From NCBI RefSeq assembly GCF_004022425.1, contig NZ_RBZY01000033.1, positions 1-43,168 of the forward strand: DNA of 43,168 nucleotides, given 5' to 3'. Source of the DNA: Microbacterium enclense (lineage in GTDB: Bacteria; Actinomycetota; Actinomycetes; Actinomycetales; Microbacteriaceae). A program made the position numbers and the translations under genes. Positions 33,993-42,032 of this stretch are shown piece by piece (position 1 is the stretch's first letter; every line of letters begins with the position of its first letter). A model generated the notes under the pieces. That model was not told where the DNA came from. It searched no databases and saw nothing but the letters and a program-made list of their open reading frames with translations.

Positions 33993-34400
33993 GTGATCCC
34001 GGATGCCACGACCCCGCGCCTCATCCACGTCTCGGCCGCGGTCATCACCGACGACGACGGGCGGCTCCTGCTCGTCCGCAAGGCCGGGACCACCGCGTTC
34101 ATGCAGCCCGGCGGCAAACCGGAACCGGGCGAGACCCCGGCCGAGACCCTCGCGCGCGAGCTCGCCGAGGAGGTCGGGCTACGCGTCGACCCCGATGCCC
34201 TCGAGCCGCTCGGTTCCTTCACCGCGACCGCGGCCAACGAACCCGGCTTCGCGGTGGTCGCCGACGTGTTCCGCGTCGACATCGGCGACCAGCGGCCGAT
34301 CCCGGATGCCGAGATCGCCGAGCTCCGCTGGGTCACCGCCGCCACGGCATCCGGTCTGGAGATCGCCCCGCTCGCGCGGGAGTACTTCCTACCGGCGTGA
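33993..34400 (+). CDS. Nudix hydrolase
   Basis: 135 aa, GTG start. It hydrolyses a nucleoside diphosphate linked to another group; small stand-alone members include MutT-like sanitising enzymes. The Nudix box is complete: Gly41-x5-Glu47-x7-Arg55-Glu56-Leu57-x-Glu59-Glu60-x-Gly62-Leu63. The segment after the box (GSFTATAANEPGFAVVADVFRVD) and the terminal LAREYFLPA fit the fold. It is a single gene between marR and the convergent SDR gene. Exact substrate not readable. Confidence 0.9.
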   Translation: MIPDATTPRLIHVSAAVITDDDGRLLLVRKAGTTAFMQPGGKPEPGETPAETLARELAEEVGLRVDPDALEPLGSFTATAANEPGFAVVADVFRVDIGDQRPIPDAEIAELRWVTAATASGLEIAPLAREYFLPA

Positions 34401-34424
34401 CCCGGCGCCCCGCGCCGCGTCAGA

Positions 34425-35912
34425 TCACCACGAGCTCTTGCGGTAGTCCTTCAGGAAGATGCCGAAGAGGTCTTCGCCGGCCTCGCCGCGCACGATCGGG
34501 TCGTACACGCGGGCGGCGCCGTCGACGAGGTCGAGCGGGGCGTGGAAGCCCTCCTCGGCGAGGCGCACCTTGGTGAAATGCGGGCGCTCGTCGGTGATCC
34601 AGCCGGTGTCGACGGCGGTCATCAGGATGCCGTCGGACTCGAACATCTCGCGGGCGCTCGTGCGCGTGAGCATGTTCAGCGCGGCCTTGGCCATGTTCGT
34701 GTGCGGGTGACCGGGACCCTTGTATCCGCGCCCGAAGACGCCCTCCATCGCCGAGACGTTGACGATGTACTTCCGCCGCGCCGTCGACGCCGCCATCGCG
34801 GGACGCAGCCGGCTCACGAGCAGGAACGGCGCGGTCATGTTGGCCAGCTGCACCTCGAGCATCTCGAGGGGCTCGACCTGGTCGACGTGCTGCGTCCAGC
34901 TGTTGATGCGGTCCTCGTCGGGGATCAGCCCGCCGGCGTCGATCGCGGTCCCCGTCATGAGGCGCTCGAGCGACGACGACCCCGCGGCCATCGCCTCGGC
35001 GGTGAGCTCCTCGGCCGTCCGCGCGGCCGACGCCAGGATCGGGTGCGCCGACACCGACTGGGCCAGGGCGAGCGGGTGGGCGTCGTTGGTGTGGCCGAAG
35101 GTGACCAGCTCGGGCAGCGGTCCGTCGGGGAGCGGTGCGAGTTCGGCATCCACCAGGGGTTTGTACGCACCCGGCGAGCGCCTCACGGTCTGCGCGGCAT
35201 TGTTGATCAGAATGTCGAGCGGACCGTCGGATGCCACCGACTCGGCGAGTCCGATGACCTGGGCGGGGTCGCGCAGGTCGATGCCGACGATCTTGAGGCG
35301 GTGCAGCCAGTCCGCGCTGTCGGGGAGCGACGAGAACCGCCGCACCGCGTCGCGCGGGAAGCGGGTCGTGATCGTGGTGTGCGCGCCGTCGCGGAGCAGC
35401 CGCAGCGCGATGTACATGCCGATCTTCGCGCGGCCGCCGGTGAGCAGCGCGCGCTTGCCGGTGAGGTCGGCGCGCGCGTCGCGCTTGGCGTGGCTCATCG
35501 CCGCGCAGTCGGGGCACAGCTGGTGGTAGAACGCGTCGACCAGCGTGTACAGCTCTTTGCAGATGTAGCAGTTGCGGGCCTTGAGCAGCTCGCCGGCGTA
35601 CGGCGTCTCGACGCGGGTCGCGAGGGGGATGCCGCGCGTCTCGTCGTCGATGCGGTCGGCGGCACCGGTCGCGGTGGCCGCGACCACGGCCTTGTCGGCG
35701 TCGGCGATACGCTGCCGCTTCTCTCTGCGGGATTGCCGCTTGACGTCCTTGTACAGCTTCCCGGTCTGGCGGCGGAGCGCGATGTAGGCCGGATCTTCGG
35801 GGTCGAGGGCAGACGCGGCGTCGAGCACGCGCAGCGCGATCTCGAGCTCGTGGGGATCGATGGATGCCACGCGGCCGGCCTCGCGATCGGGTGTCGGGAG
35901 TGTTTCGGGCAC
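34425..35912 (-). CDS. Zinc-ribbon SDR-family protein lacking the catalytic tyrosine
   Basis: 495 aa from GTG at 35912, with TACACT five bases upstream. The N-terminal 100 residues are helical and basic (KDVKRQSRREKRQ). A zinc ribbon follows (CYICK...CPDC, spacing C-x2-C-x14-C-x2-C), then an SDR Rossmann domain (KRALLTGGRAKIGMYIALRLL, DILINNAAQT). The usual YxxxK is replaced: the lysine in HTNMAKAALN is present but Thr stands at the Tyr position, while the Ser in VNVSAMEG is kept. A long insertion with a Met/Ser-rich loop lies between. Possibly a redox sensor or non-catalytic SDR; function unknown. Confidence 0.75.
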   Translation of the reverse strand: MPETLPTPDREAGRVASIDPHELEIALRVLDAASALDPEDPAYIALRRQTGKLYKDVKRQSRREKRQRIADADKAVVAATATGAADRIDDETRGIPLATRVETPYAGELLKARNCYICKELYTLVDAFYHQLCPDCAAMSHAKRDARADLTGKRALLTGGRAKIGMYIALRLLRDGAHTTITTRFPRDAVRRFSSLPDSADWLHRLKIVGIDLRDPAQVIGLAESVASDGPLDILINNAAQTVRRSPGAYKPLVDAELAPLPDGPLPELVTFGHTNDAHPLALAQSVSAHPILASAARTAEELTAEAMAAGSSSLERLMTGTAIDAGGLIPDEDRINSWTQHVDQVEPLEMLEVQLANMTAPFLLVSRLRPAMAASTARRKYIVNVSAMEGVFGRGYKGPGHPHTNMAKAALNMLTRTSAREMFESDGILMTAVDTGWITDERPHFTKVRLAEEGFHAPLDLVDGAARVYDPIVRGEAGEDLFGIFLKDYRKSSW

Positions 35913-35962
35913 GGAAGAGTGTACCGAGGCGCGGCTGGGAGGCCGCACGGCCCGGGCGCTCG

Positions 35963-36373
35963 TCAGGAACGCAGGATGGTCGTCGCCGCCTCGAACAGGC
36001 GCCGCGCGTGCAGGACCAACCGTTCCGCATCAGAGTGGGTCGGGAGCCGATCTCCGTAGGACTGCGTGGATTTCGCCGCGACGAGGACTTCCAGGTGCTT
36101 GGCGACCGCCGACGCGGAAGCCTCCCGGAGTGCCGTCACGGCGTCGCGATGGGAGTCCGCGGCGATCTTGTAGCCGAGGACGTGCCCGCAGATCGCGTCG
36201 CTCGCCGCGATCCCCGCGCTGACCGCGACCTCCGCCGCGTGCTTCCACTCGTGCGGGCTGTTTCCGGCGAGTTGCAGCTCCGCCGAGTCGAGACGCGTGT
36301 GGGCGTCCTTCATCCGGATGCCGACCGCCGTGGCATCCATCGGGTGTCGGCGCGAGCTCATCCGAGGGCTCAT
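35963..36373 (-). CDS. HEPN-type protein of an MNT/HEPN pair
   Basis: 136 aa, all-helical by sequence (MKDAHTRLDSAELQLAG, KHAAEVAVSAGIAASDAICGHVLG, DAVTALREASASAVAKHLEVLV, AERLVLHARRLFEAATTIL). The pattern of two long helices plus two short ones and its position after a minimal nucleotidyltransferase gene fit the HEPN partner. The RNase motif R-x4-6-H is not evident, so it may be inactive or differently built. The ATG overlaps the nucleotidyltransferase stop by four bases. In MNT/HEPN systems the HEPN protein is the toxin, blocked by AMPylation from its partner. Confidence 0.7.
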   Translation of the reverse strand: MSPRMSSRRHPMDATAVGIRMKDAHTRLDSAELQLAGNSPHEWKHAAEVAVSAGIAASDAICGHVLGYKIAADSHRDAVTALREASASAVAKHLEVLVAAKSTQSYGDRLPTHSDAERLVLHARRLFEAATTILRS

Positions 36374-36999
36374 GCCGCTCCCCACGTGTCGGGCTGTGGC
36401 CCGAAGAGAGGGACGCCGTCACGGAGCACGTTCGCGAGGAACACGTCGCCGTCGGCCGTCCCCGCGAGGAACTCGCTGCGATCCATGGCGTTGATCTGCG
36501 CGGCGTTGCCAGTGAGCTCCTCGATCCGCTCGGCGAGTGCGAGGAGCAGCTCCGCGCGCGCGTCGACGTCGAACCGGTCGGGGAAGACCACGAGCACGTC
36601 GACGTCTGACTCGGAGGTCGACGTCCGTCGCGCGACCGAGCCGTAGAGGGTCGCGGTGACGCGCGAGTCGGCCGGGACCTCCTCGGGTATCTCGTCGACG
36701 AAGAACAGACGAATCTTGTCGATCGCGTCATTGCGAGCGTTCAGCCCACGCTCGACCGCCGTCCAGAGGACGTGCGCACGATTCGGGCGATAGATGAGCG
36801 CCGGGGGCCGCGATTCGACACGCACGAGACCCGTCCGCGCGAGACGCGTGAGGGCCCGGTGCACGCCAGAGGTCGACCCGACTCCCGCGACCGCGTGCAC
36901 CTGCCGGCCGGACATCCCGGCATCCGTCCGATTGAGAACCCGGAGCACCGCCGCCTCCACCGGAGGCATGATGCCCTCGAGAGGCTCGGACAGGTTCAT
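36370..36999 (-). CDS. HTH plus minimal nucleotidyltransferase (MNT-like antitoxin)
   Basis: 209 aa. Residues 1-75 are a winged helix-turn-helix (MSGRQVHAVAGVGSTSGVHRALTRLARTGLVRVE). Residues 100-200 are a pol-beta-type nucleotidyltransferase with LYGSVARRTSTSESDVDVLVVF, containing GS and the DxD metal pair. Related MNT proteins neutralise HEPN toxins by AMP transfer. The built-in DNA-binding domain and the 20-bp repeats upstream suggest it represses its own operon. Start ATG at 36999; no ribosome site, and CAAAAT lies six bases upstream. Confidence 0.8.
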   Translation of the reverse strand: MNLSEPLEGIMPPVEAAVLRVLNRTDAGMSGRQVHAVAGVGSTSGVHRALTRLARTGLVRVESRPPALIYRPNRAHVLWTAVERGLNARNDAIDKIRLFFVDEIPEEVPADSRVTATLYGSVARRTSTSESDVDVLVVFPDRFDVDARAELLLALAERIEELTGNAAQINAMDRSEFLAGTADGDVFLANVLRDGVPLFGPQPDTWGAA

Positions 37000-37010
37000 G
37001 TCTCAATTTT

Positions 37011-37060
37011 GACACGTTTGTCCGCATTTAGGGACGTTTGTCCACGTTTGGGGACAATCG
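37011..37060. promoter_or_regulatory. 20-bp-period repeats, putative MNT/HEPN operator
   Basis: ACGTTTGTCC occurs at 37014-37023 and 37034-37043 with a partial third copy (ACGTTTGGGG, 37044-37053). TGTCC and GGGAC halves also form inverted pairs (37019-37023 with 37031-37035). The block starts twelve bases before the nucleotidyltransferase start codon. Confidence 0.55.
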
Positions 37061-37183
37061 TCGGCGAAGGGGGGCGATCTTCTCCTCCGGGGTCAGACGT
37101 CCCGTGAGGGGAATCGTCCCCGCGGATCGCCCCACCGTGGCTGAACGCGGGACGCTTCGGTCAAACGCCGGTGGCGAGCGTCC

Positions 37184-37342
37184 TCACCGGGCGGGTTTGC
37201 CGTTGTCGACCCAGCGCGTGTGCGACTTCAGCGCGTGCGTCACGGCCAGCCGCACCGCGAGGTAGATCGCCCCCATCGCGACCGCGAGGCCCACGGCCCA
37301 GACCAGAAGAAGGATGATCGCGTGCAGTCCCCCGATTGCCAT
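37184..37342 (-). CDS. 52-residue single-pass membrane protein
   Basis: The frame starts at ATG 37342 and ends at TGA 37184. The protein begins MAIGGLHAI, has a membrane segment (about residues 8-32, AIILLLVWAVGLAVAMGAIYLAV), and a basic hydrophilic tail (THALKSHTRWVDNGKPAR). Codon usage is strongly GC3-rich, and TAGAGT sits six bases before the ATG, the same leaderless layout as neighbours. No family recognised. Too short for standard gene finders; I believe it is real because of the promoter spacing and composition. Confidence 0.6.
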   Translation of the reverse strand: MAIGGLHAIILLLVWAVGLAVAMGAIYLAVRLAVTHALKSHTRWVDNGKPAR

Positions 37343-37354
37343 CACGCGACTCTA
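37343..37354 (-). promoter_or_regulatory. Leaderless-type -10 element of the 52-residue gene
   Basis: TAGAGT (minus strand, 37354-37349), six bases, then ATG at 37342. Confidence 0.5.
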
Positions 37355-37433
37355 GCCGCGACCCCGCGCACCCACCACCCCTGTTCCCGCGACAGGCGAT
37401 TCCACCGGCACAGGACGGATCTGCGGCATCGCG

Positions 37434-37458
37434 AAAAACACGCGCCGCGCTCAGCGCG
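37434..37458 (-). terminator. Possible intrinsic terminator of the acyltransferase gene
   Basis: CGCGCT and AGCGCG (37446-37458) can form a six-bp stem around one base, over the stop codon, followed on the minus strand by TTTTT at 37438-37434. The loop is too tight for a good hairpin, so the call is weak. Confidence 0.3.
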
Positions 37459-38596
37459 CCGTCACGCCTCGGCGGTCGGGGTCGAACCGCAGCAGCACGC
37501 GCTGCAGGCGGACCTCGACGCCGCGGTGCAGCAGCCACGCGAGCCCGAGCGAGATCGCGAAGGCGAGCGCTGCGAGCGCGAGCGCGCGGGGCCAGTGCAG
37601 CTCCGGATGCCCGTCCGGCCACGCCGAGGACACCGAGGCGATGACGAGCAGGTGCACGAGGTAGAACGCGAATGACAGCCGGCCGAGCTCCTGCCACAGG
37701 GGCTGGGCGAGGAACGTCGACGAACGGTGCGCGTCCGCCGAGGCGAGCGACGCGACCAGCAGCGCGAAGCCCCCGACCGTGATCGCAAGGCCCGGGTGGA
37801 TCTCCGTGCCGGGCAGCGTCGGCGCTTCGGACAGCGCGTACCCGAGCACCGCGAGGGGCACGGCGAACCGCAACGGCGCGGGACGCCACGCGGTCTGCTT
37901 CATCAGCAGCGCGAGCACGACGCCGAGCACGAACTCGGGCAGGCGAAGGAGAGGGGTGGATGCCGCCGACATCGGCACGGGCGAGGCCGTCGCGATCGCG
38001 GGGGCCAGGGCGACGAGCACGAGCGCGGCCGCGGCGACCGCCCAGAGTACGCGCGCCGAGCGGCCGGCGACGAGGCGGATCACGAGGGGGAAGGTCAGGT
38101 AGAAGAACGCCTCGCACACAAGCGACCAGCTCGCGGGGTTGCCGGCCTGCCACCAGTCGGGGATCCAGCCATTGAGGAGCAGCAGGTTCGCCGCCACCGG
38201 CGCGGCGCCGTCGGAGCGGATCTCGGGCACGAGCGTGGCCGCCGCGACGAGCGCGAGGCCGACACCGGCGACGTGCAGCGGGTAGATGCGCGCGGCGCGA
38301 TGGAGCCAGAACGATCGGGCGCTCTGCGCGGGCTTGTATCCCCACGCCAGGACGAACCCCGACAGGATGAAGAACAGCGTCACGCCGGTCTTCCCGGCCT
38401 CGAACAGGAAGCCCCACACGGTGCCGGCCTGCCCGCCGATGTACTGCACGGCCATGATGTGGTGGCCGAAGATGAGCATCGCCGTCGCCCAGCGGAGCCC
38501 CGTGAGCGAGGGCAGGTGGCGGGCCGCCCTCGGGGGCGGGGAGGCCACGGGAGAGGCGTCGATCCGGGGAGCGGTGGTCGTGCTGCTGATGATCAT
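37451..38596 (-). CDS. Acyltransferase family 3 (OafA-like) membrane protein
   Basis: 381 aa, about ten membrane segments. Typical family features are LPSLTGLRWATAMLIFGHHI near residue 28 (catalytic-type His in the first helix), TLFFILSGFVLAWGY, and FWLHRAARIYPLHV. Such enzymes O-acetylate or acylate surface polysaccharides or peptidoglycan. GGGAGG ends two bases before the ATG, a short spacing. A small inverted repeat (GGAACG...CGTTCC, 38646-38661) lies upstream. It is a single gene with no polysaccharide cluster visible. Confidence 0.9.
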   Translation of the reverse strand: MIISSTTTAPRIDASPVASPPPRAARHLPSLTGLRWATAMLIFGHHIMAVQYIGGQAGTVWGFLFEAGKTGVTLFFILSGFVLAWGYKPAQSARSFWLHRAARIYPLHVAGVGLALVAAATLVPEIRSDGAAPVAANLLLLNGWIPDWWQAGNPASWSLVCEAFFYLTFPLVIRLVAGRSARVLWAVAAAALVLVALAPAIATASPVPMSAASTPLLRLPEFVLGVVLALLMKQTAWRPAPLRFAVPLAVLGYALSEAPTLPGTEIHPGLAITVGGFALLVASLASADAHRSSTFLAQPLWQELGRLSFAFYLVHLLVIASVSSAWPDGHPELHWPRALALAALAFAISLGLAWLLHRGVEVRLQRVLLRFDPDRRGVTAR

Positions 38597-38805
38597 CGCC
38601 TCCCGGAACGCTCACGTCGGCGACACGAGCGCCACGCGGACCCGGGAACGTTACCGTTCCGTGATCAAGAGAATCCTGAGAGCGGCCAGGGGTTGACGCG
38701 CACCGAGAGGATGTGGCATCGACCCCCCGGTTCAGGCGGCGCTTGTCCTTCCCGACCCCCGCATCGACCGGACGGGCGACCCGAGTCGACGGAGTTCCGC
38801 GGGGC

Positions 38806-38817
38806 TACGATTCGGAC
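38806..38817 (+). promoter_or_regulatory. Leaderless-type -10 element of the VOC gene
   Basis: TACGAT at 38806-38811, six bases, then ATG at 38818. Confidence 0.55.
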
Positions 38818-39189
38818 ATGTCCGATCACGCGGTTCCGAATCTGCCGTCCCGCGACTTCGACGCGACGATCGCCTTCTACGGGGCCTTCGGGTTCGAGGT
38901 CGCTCATCACGACGAGGCGTGGCTGATCCTCCGGCGAGGAGAGCTGCAGCTGGAGTTCTTCCCCTTCCCCGAACTCGTCCCCGAGGAGAGCTCCTTCCTG
39001 TGCAGTCTCCGCGTCGATGATGTCGATGAGCTGTACGGGCGGATCGCCTCGGCGGGAGTCGTCGAGACGACGTCCGGCCACCCCCGACTCCACCCCGTTC
39101 GTCGGCAGCCGTGGGGACAGCGCGCGGGATTCCTCATCGACCCCGATGGGACGCAGCTGAACCTGATCGAGAACGCCGCCCCGGTCTGA
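38818..39189 (+). CDS. VOC-family (bleomycin-resistance/glyoxalase-like) protein
   Basis: 123 aa. It has two beta-alpha-beta-beta-beta modules: PNLPSRDFDATIAFYGAFGFEVAHHDEAWLILRRGELQLEFF, then FLCSLRVDDVDELYGRIASAG, and the closing GQRAGFLIDPDGTQLNLIE. This is the layout of bleomycin-binding proteins and small glyoxalase/dioxygenase relatives. Drug sequestration is the best guess, but VOC proteins are too diverse to be sure. The ATG is chosen over an upstream in-frame ATG because of the TACGAT box and the start of homology. Confidence 0.85.
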   Translation: MSDHAVPNLPSRDFDATIAFYGAFGFEVAHHDEAWLILRRGELQLEFFPFPELVPEESSFLCSLRVDDVDELYGRIASAGVVETTSGHPRLHPVRRQPWGQRAGFLIDPDGTQLNLIENAAPV

Positions 39190-39272
39190 TCGGGCACGCG
39201 GCACGGGCTTCGCCATCCCTGCGCCACCCCACACCCACAAAAAATGGGACACGGATGCCAGCACCTGCCGCA

Positions 39273-39291
39273 GCGCCGGCTGTGCCGGCGC
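39273..39291. terminator. Hairpin between VOC and tetR genes
   Basis: GCGCCGGC (39273-39280) pairs with GCCGGCGC (39284-39291) around three bases, six bases past the tetR stop. It can serve both convergent genes. A T-run for the leftward direction (39240-39245) is too far away to belong to it. Confidence 0.5.
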
Positions 39292-39296
39292 GGCCC

Positions 39297-39905
39297 TCAG
39301 CTGCCGCGCGGAGGCTGCAGCAGCATCCCGAACGTGCGGAGGGTGTCGCTGAGGCCGACCGACTCGTCGAGCAGCCACTGGATCTGCAGACCGTCGGACG
39401 CCGCGATGAGCAGCGCCGCGAGATGATCGGCGGGCACGTCGTCGCGGATGCGCCCCTCGGCCTGCTGCGCGCGGAACGTCTCGCCCAACTCGGCGCGCAG
39501 GCGCTCGAAGCGCGACGTGAAGTAGTCCTTGCCGACGCCGCTGTCGGCCTCGAGCGCGGCGGCGACGAGCGTGGAGTAGAGCTGCACGAAGCCGGGGACC
39601 TCCACGTTTGCGGTCGCCGCGCCGATCATCCCCTCGACGCCGGGCTCCGCGGGATGGGCGGCCTCGACCTCGGCCTGCTTCGCGGCGGCGTGGTCGTACA
39701 CCGCCACGAGGAGCTGTTCGCGCGAGTCGAAGTAGTGCAGGAGCGCGGCGTGCGAGACGCCGATCGACTCGGCGATCCGGCGTAAGGACGTGCCGTCCGC
39801 ACCGCGGCGACGGAACACCTCGATCGCGCGGTCGAGGATCTCCTGCCGCCGTTCGACGCCGCGGCGCCGCTGCCCCGCGCGGCCGATCGTCGCGTCCTCG
39901 CTCAT
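39297..39905 (-). CDS. TetR-family transcriptional regulator
   Basis: 202 aa from ATG at 39905 (AGAAGG eight bases upstream; an in-frame ATG at 39923 is possible). The N-terminal helix-turn-helix is clear: RQEILDRAIEVFRRRGADGTSLRRIAESIGVSHAALLHYFDSREQLLVAV. The remaining helices form a ligand pocket. It is divergent from a sugar isomerase and a Gfo/Idh/MocA oxidoreductase over a perfect 20-bp palindrome, so it likely represses both them and itself. Confidence 0.92.
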   Translation of the reverse strand: MSEDATIGRAGQRRRGVERRQEILDRAIEVFRRRGADGTSLRRIAESIGVSHAALLHYFDSREQLLVAVYDHAAAKQAEVEAAHPAEPGVEGMIGAATANVEVPGFVQLYSTLVAAALEADSGVGKDYFTSRFERLRAELGETFRAQQAEGRIRDDVPADHLAALLIAASDGLQIQWLLDESVGLSDTLRTFGMLLQPPRGS

Positions 39906-39934
39906 CCGCCCACCTTCTCGCATCCGTTGGGGCT

Positions 39935-39962
39935 AGCGTAACCTCCACATGGAGGTTAGAGT
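39935..39962. promoter_or_regulatory. TetR operator with overlapping divergent -10 elements
   Basis: TAACCTCCACATGGAGGTTA (39939-39958) is perfect apart from its two central bases. TACGCT (minus strand, 39940-39935) and TAGAGT (plus strand, 39957-39962) are -10 candidates touching its two ends, so one bound dimer would block both promoters. Confidence 0.75.
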
Positions 39963-40011
39963 GGCGGCACGGCCGCACGGCCCCTCCGACGACGACGTTC
40001 AGAAGGACTCC

Positions 40012-40848
40012 ATGACCACTCCCGCCGCCCTCCCCGAAGCCTCGGTGCAGCTGTACACGCTGGCATCCGAGTTCTCGGCCGATATGTCGGGCTCGCTCGA
40101 CAAGCTCGCCGCCCTCGGCCTCCGCAACGTCGAGGCGTTCGCGTTCGTCGACCGTCCCGCCGAGATCCGGGCGGCCCTGGATGCCAGTGGCCTGTCCTCC
40201 CCCACCGGCCACGCCCCGCTGCTCAGCGATGAGCTGTGGACCCCCGACGGCTCGATCCCCACGCCCGCGCCCGAGGTGGTGTTCGAGGCGGCCGCGACGA
40301 TCGGCATGCAGACCGTGATCGACCCGTTCGTCTCGCCCGACCGCTGGCTCACGGAAGACGGCGTCGCCGACATCGCCGAGCGTCTGAACCGCGCCGCCGA
40401 CGTCGCCGCGACCTTCGGCCTGACCGTGGGCTACCACAACCACGCGCAGGAGTTCGTGGCCGACTTCGCCGGTCAGACCGCCTACGACCGGTTCGTGTCG
40501 CTCACCGACGAGCGCGTGCAGCTCGAGCTCGACCTGTTCTGGGCGCTCACCGGCGGCCAGGACGTTCCCGCGCTCGTCGCGAAGCTCGGCGACCGCCTCA
40601 CCGCCGTGCACGTGAAGGACGGCGTCGTTCCGGCCTCCAACCCCTGGGCTCCAGGCGCGGGCGAGATGTCGTCCGCGACCCTCGACCAGCGTCACGCCGG
40701 CACCGCCGACGTCCCGCTCGCCGAGGCTCTGCGCGCGGGCAGCGGCATCCGCTACGCCGTGATCGAGTACGACCGCGCCCCCGGCGACGTGTTCGCGGAC
40801 GTCGCCGCGAGCCTGGCGTTCCTCAAGGACGGCGGGTTCGTCGCATGA
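40012..40848 (+). CDS. Sugar phosphate isomerase/epimerase-like TIM barrel
   Basis: 278 aa of the AP-endonuclease-2 superfamily (IolE/xylose-isomerase-like). It begins EASVQLYTLASEFSADM and shows metal and active-site positions in GLTVGYHNHAQEF, LELDLFWALTGGQD, and LTAVHVKDG. AAGGA lies five bases before the ATG. It ends overlapping the oxidoreductase start by four bases. Together they probably isomerise and oxidise an imported polyol or sugar, induced through TetR. Confidence 0.88.
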   Translation: MTTPAALPEASVQLYTLASEFSADMSGSLDKLAALGLRNVEAFAFVDRPAEIRAALDASGLSSPTGHAPLLSDELWTPDGSIPTPAPEVVFEAAATIGMQTVIDPFVSPDRWLTEDGVADIAERLNRAADVAATFGLTVGYHNHAQEFVADFAGQTAYDRFVSLTDERVQLELDLFWALTGGQDVPALVAKLGDRLTAVHVKDGVVPASNPWAPGAGEMSSATLDQRHAGTADVPLAEALRAGSGIRYAVIEYDRAPGDVFADVAASLAFLKDGGFVA

Positions 40849-41972
40849 CCCGGCCGCTCGGAGTCGGCGTCATCGGCGCCGGCGTCATCAGCCAGACGTA
40901 CCTCGAGAACCTCACGTCATTCCCCGACGTCAACGTCATCGCCGTCGGCGACCTGCTGCCCGACCGCGCCCGCGCGAAGGCCGACGAGCACGGCGTCGCT
41001 GTTGCCGGCACGCCCGACGACGTGCTGGCGAACCCCGACGTCGACCTGGTCGTGAACCTCACGATCCCGCAGGTGCACGTCGCGGTGTCGTCGGCCGCCG
41101 TGGCCGCGGGTAAGCACGTGTGGACCGAGAAGCCGATCGGTCTCGACCGCGACGCGACGCGCGCCCTCCTCGCGCAGGCGGATGCCGCGGGCGTGCGCAT
41201 CGGCTCGGCGCCCGACACCCTGCTCGGACCCGCCTTCCAGACGGCCAAGCGCGCGATTCAGGGCGGCGTGATCGGCGAGCCGCTGTTCGTGCAGTCCTCG
41301 TTCCAGACGCAGGGCCCCGACCTCTGGCATCCGGATCCCGCGTTCCTCTTCGCCCGCGGCGCCGGACCCCTGCTCGACATGGGGCCGTACTACTTCTCGG
41401 CGCTCGTGAGCCTGCTCGGGCCGATCGCGGCCGTGACCGCGCGCGGTTCGCGTCCGCGTCTCGAGCGCACGATCCACACCGGCCCCCGCGCCGGCGAGAC
41501 GTTCCCGGTCGAGGTGCCCTCGACCGTGCAGGTGCTCACGTCGTTCGCCGCGGGGCAGCACGGCACGCACCTGCTGAGCTTCGACTCCGCGCTCGAACGC
41601 CACGGCGTCGTCGAGATCCACGGGTCCGAGGGCACCATCGTGCTGGCCGACCCGAACCGCTTCGAGGGGCGCATCGCCTACGTGAAGCCGCTCGGCGTCT
41701 TCCGCGACGGCATGAAGACCGAACAGGAGTGGATCGAGATCCCGAACGAGGGCGTCGTCGTGGGCCGTGGCCTGGGCGTGCTCGACATGGCCCGCTCGAT
41801 CGCCGCCGACCGCCCGCACATCGCGACGGGCGAGCTCGGCTTCCACGTGCTCGACGTCATGCTGTCGGCCGAGGAATCCGCGGCCTCCGGCGAGACCTTG
41901 CGGATCGGCAGCACCGTGGCGCCCGTGCCGCTGCTCGACGAGGGCTTCGACCCCTTCGCCCGGACGCTGTAA
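40845..41972 (+). CDS. Gfo/Idh/MocA-family oxidoreductase
   Basis: 375 aa NAD(P)-dependent sugar or inositol dehydrogenase type. It has the N-terminal Rossmann fold (GVGVIGAGVISQTYL), the conserved GKHVWTEKPIGLD segment, and the C-terminal alpha/beta domain from about residue 130 (DMGPYYFSALVSLLGPIAAV). Translation is coupled to the isomerase (ATGA). A strong hairpin follows the stop. The exact substrate is unknown. Confidence 0.92.
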   Translation: MTRPLGVGVIGAGVISQTYLENLTSFPDVNVIAVGDLLPDRARAKADEHGVAVAGTPDDVLANPDVDLVVNLTIPQVHVAVSSAAVAAGKHVWTEKPIGLDRDATRALLAQADAAGVRIGSAPDTLLGPAFQTAKRAIQGGVIGEPLFVQSSFQTQGPDLWHPDPAFLFARGAGPLLDMGPYYFSALVSLLGPIAAVTARGSRPRLERTIHTGPRAGETFPVEVPSTVQVLTSFAAGQHGTHLLSFDSALERHGVVEIHGSEGTIVLADPNRFEGRIAYVKPLGVFRDGMKTEQEWIEIPNEGVVVGRGLGVLDMARSIAADRPHIATGELGFHVLDVMLSAEESAASGETLRIGSTVAPVPLLDEGFDPFARTL

Positions 41973-41987
41973 CCGGTACGCGCTCTC

Positions 41988-42022
41988 CCGCCCCGTGGTG
42001 TCGTGTGGATGCCACGGGGCGG
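41988..42022 (+). terminator. Terminator hairpin of the isomerase-oxidoreductase operon
   Basis: CCGCCCCGTGG (41988-41998) pairs perfectly with CCACGGGGCGG (42012-42022) around 13 bases, 16 bases past the stop. No T-run follows. Confidence 0.7.
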
Positions 42023-42032
42023 CGGCGTGTTC

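Noticed and set aside
37011..37060. CRISPR-like array
   Set aside because: The repeats are only ten bases, two to three copies at 20-bp period, and lie at a promoter; an operator explains them better.
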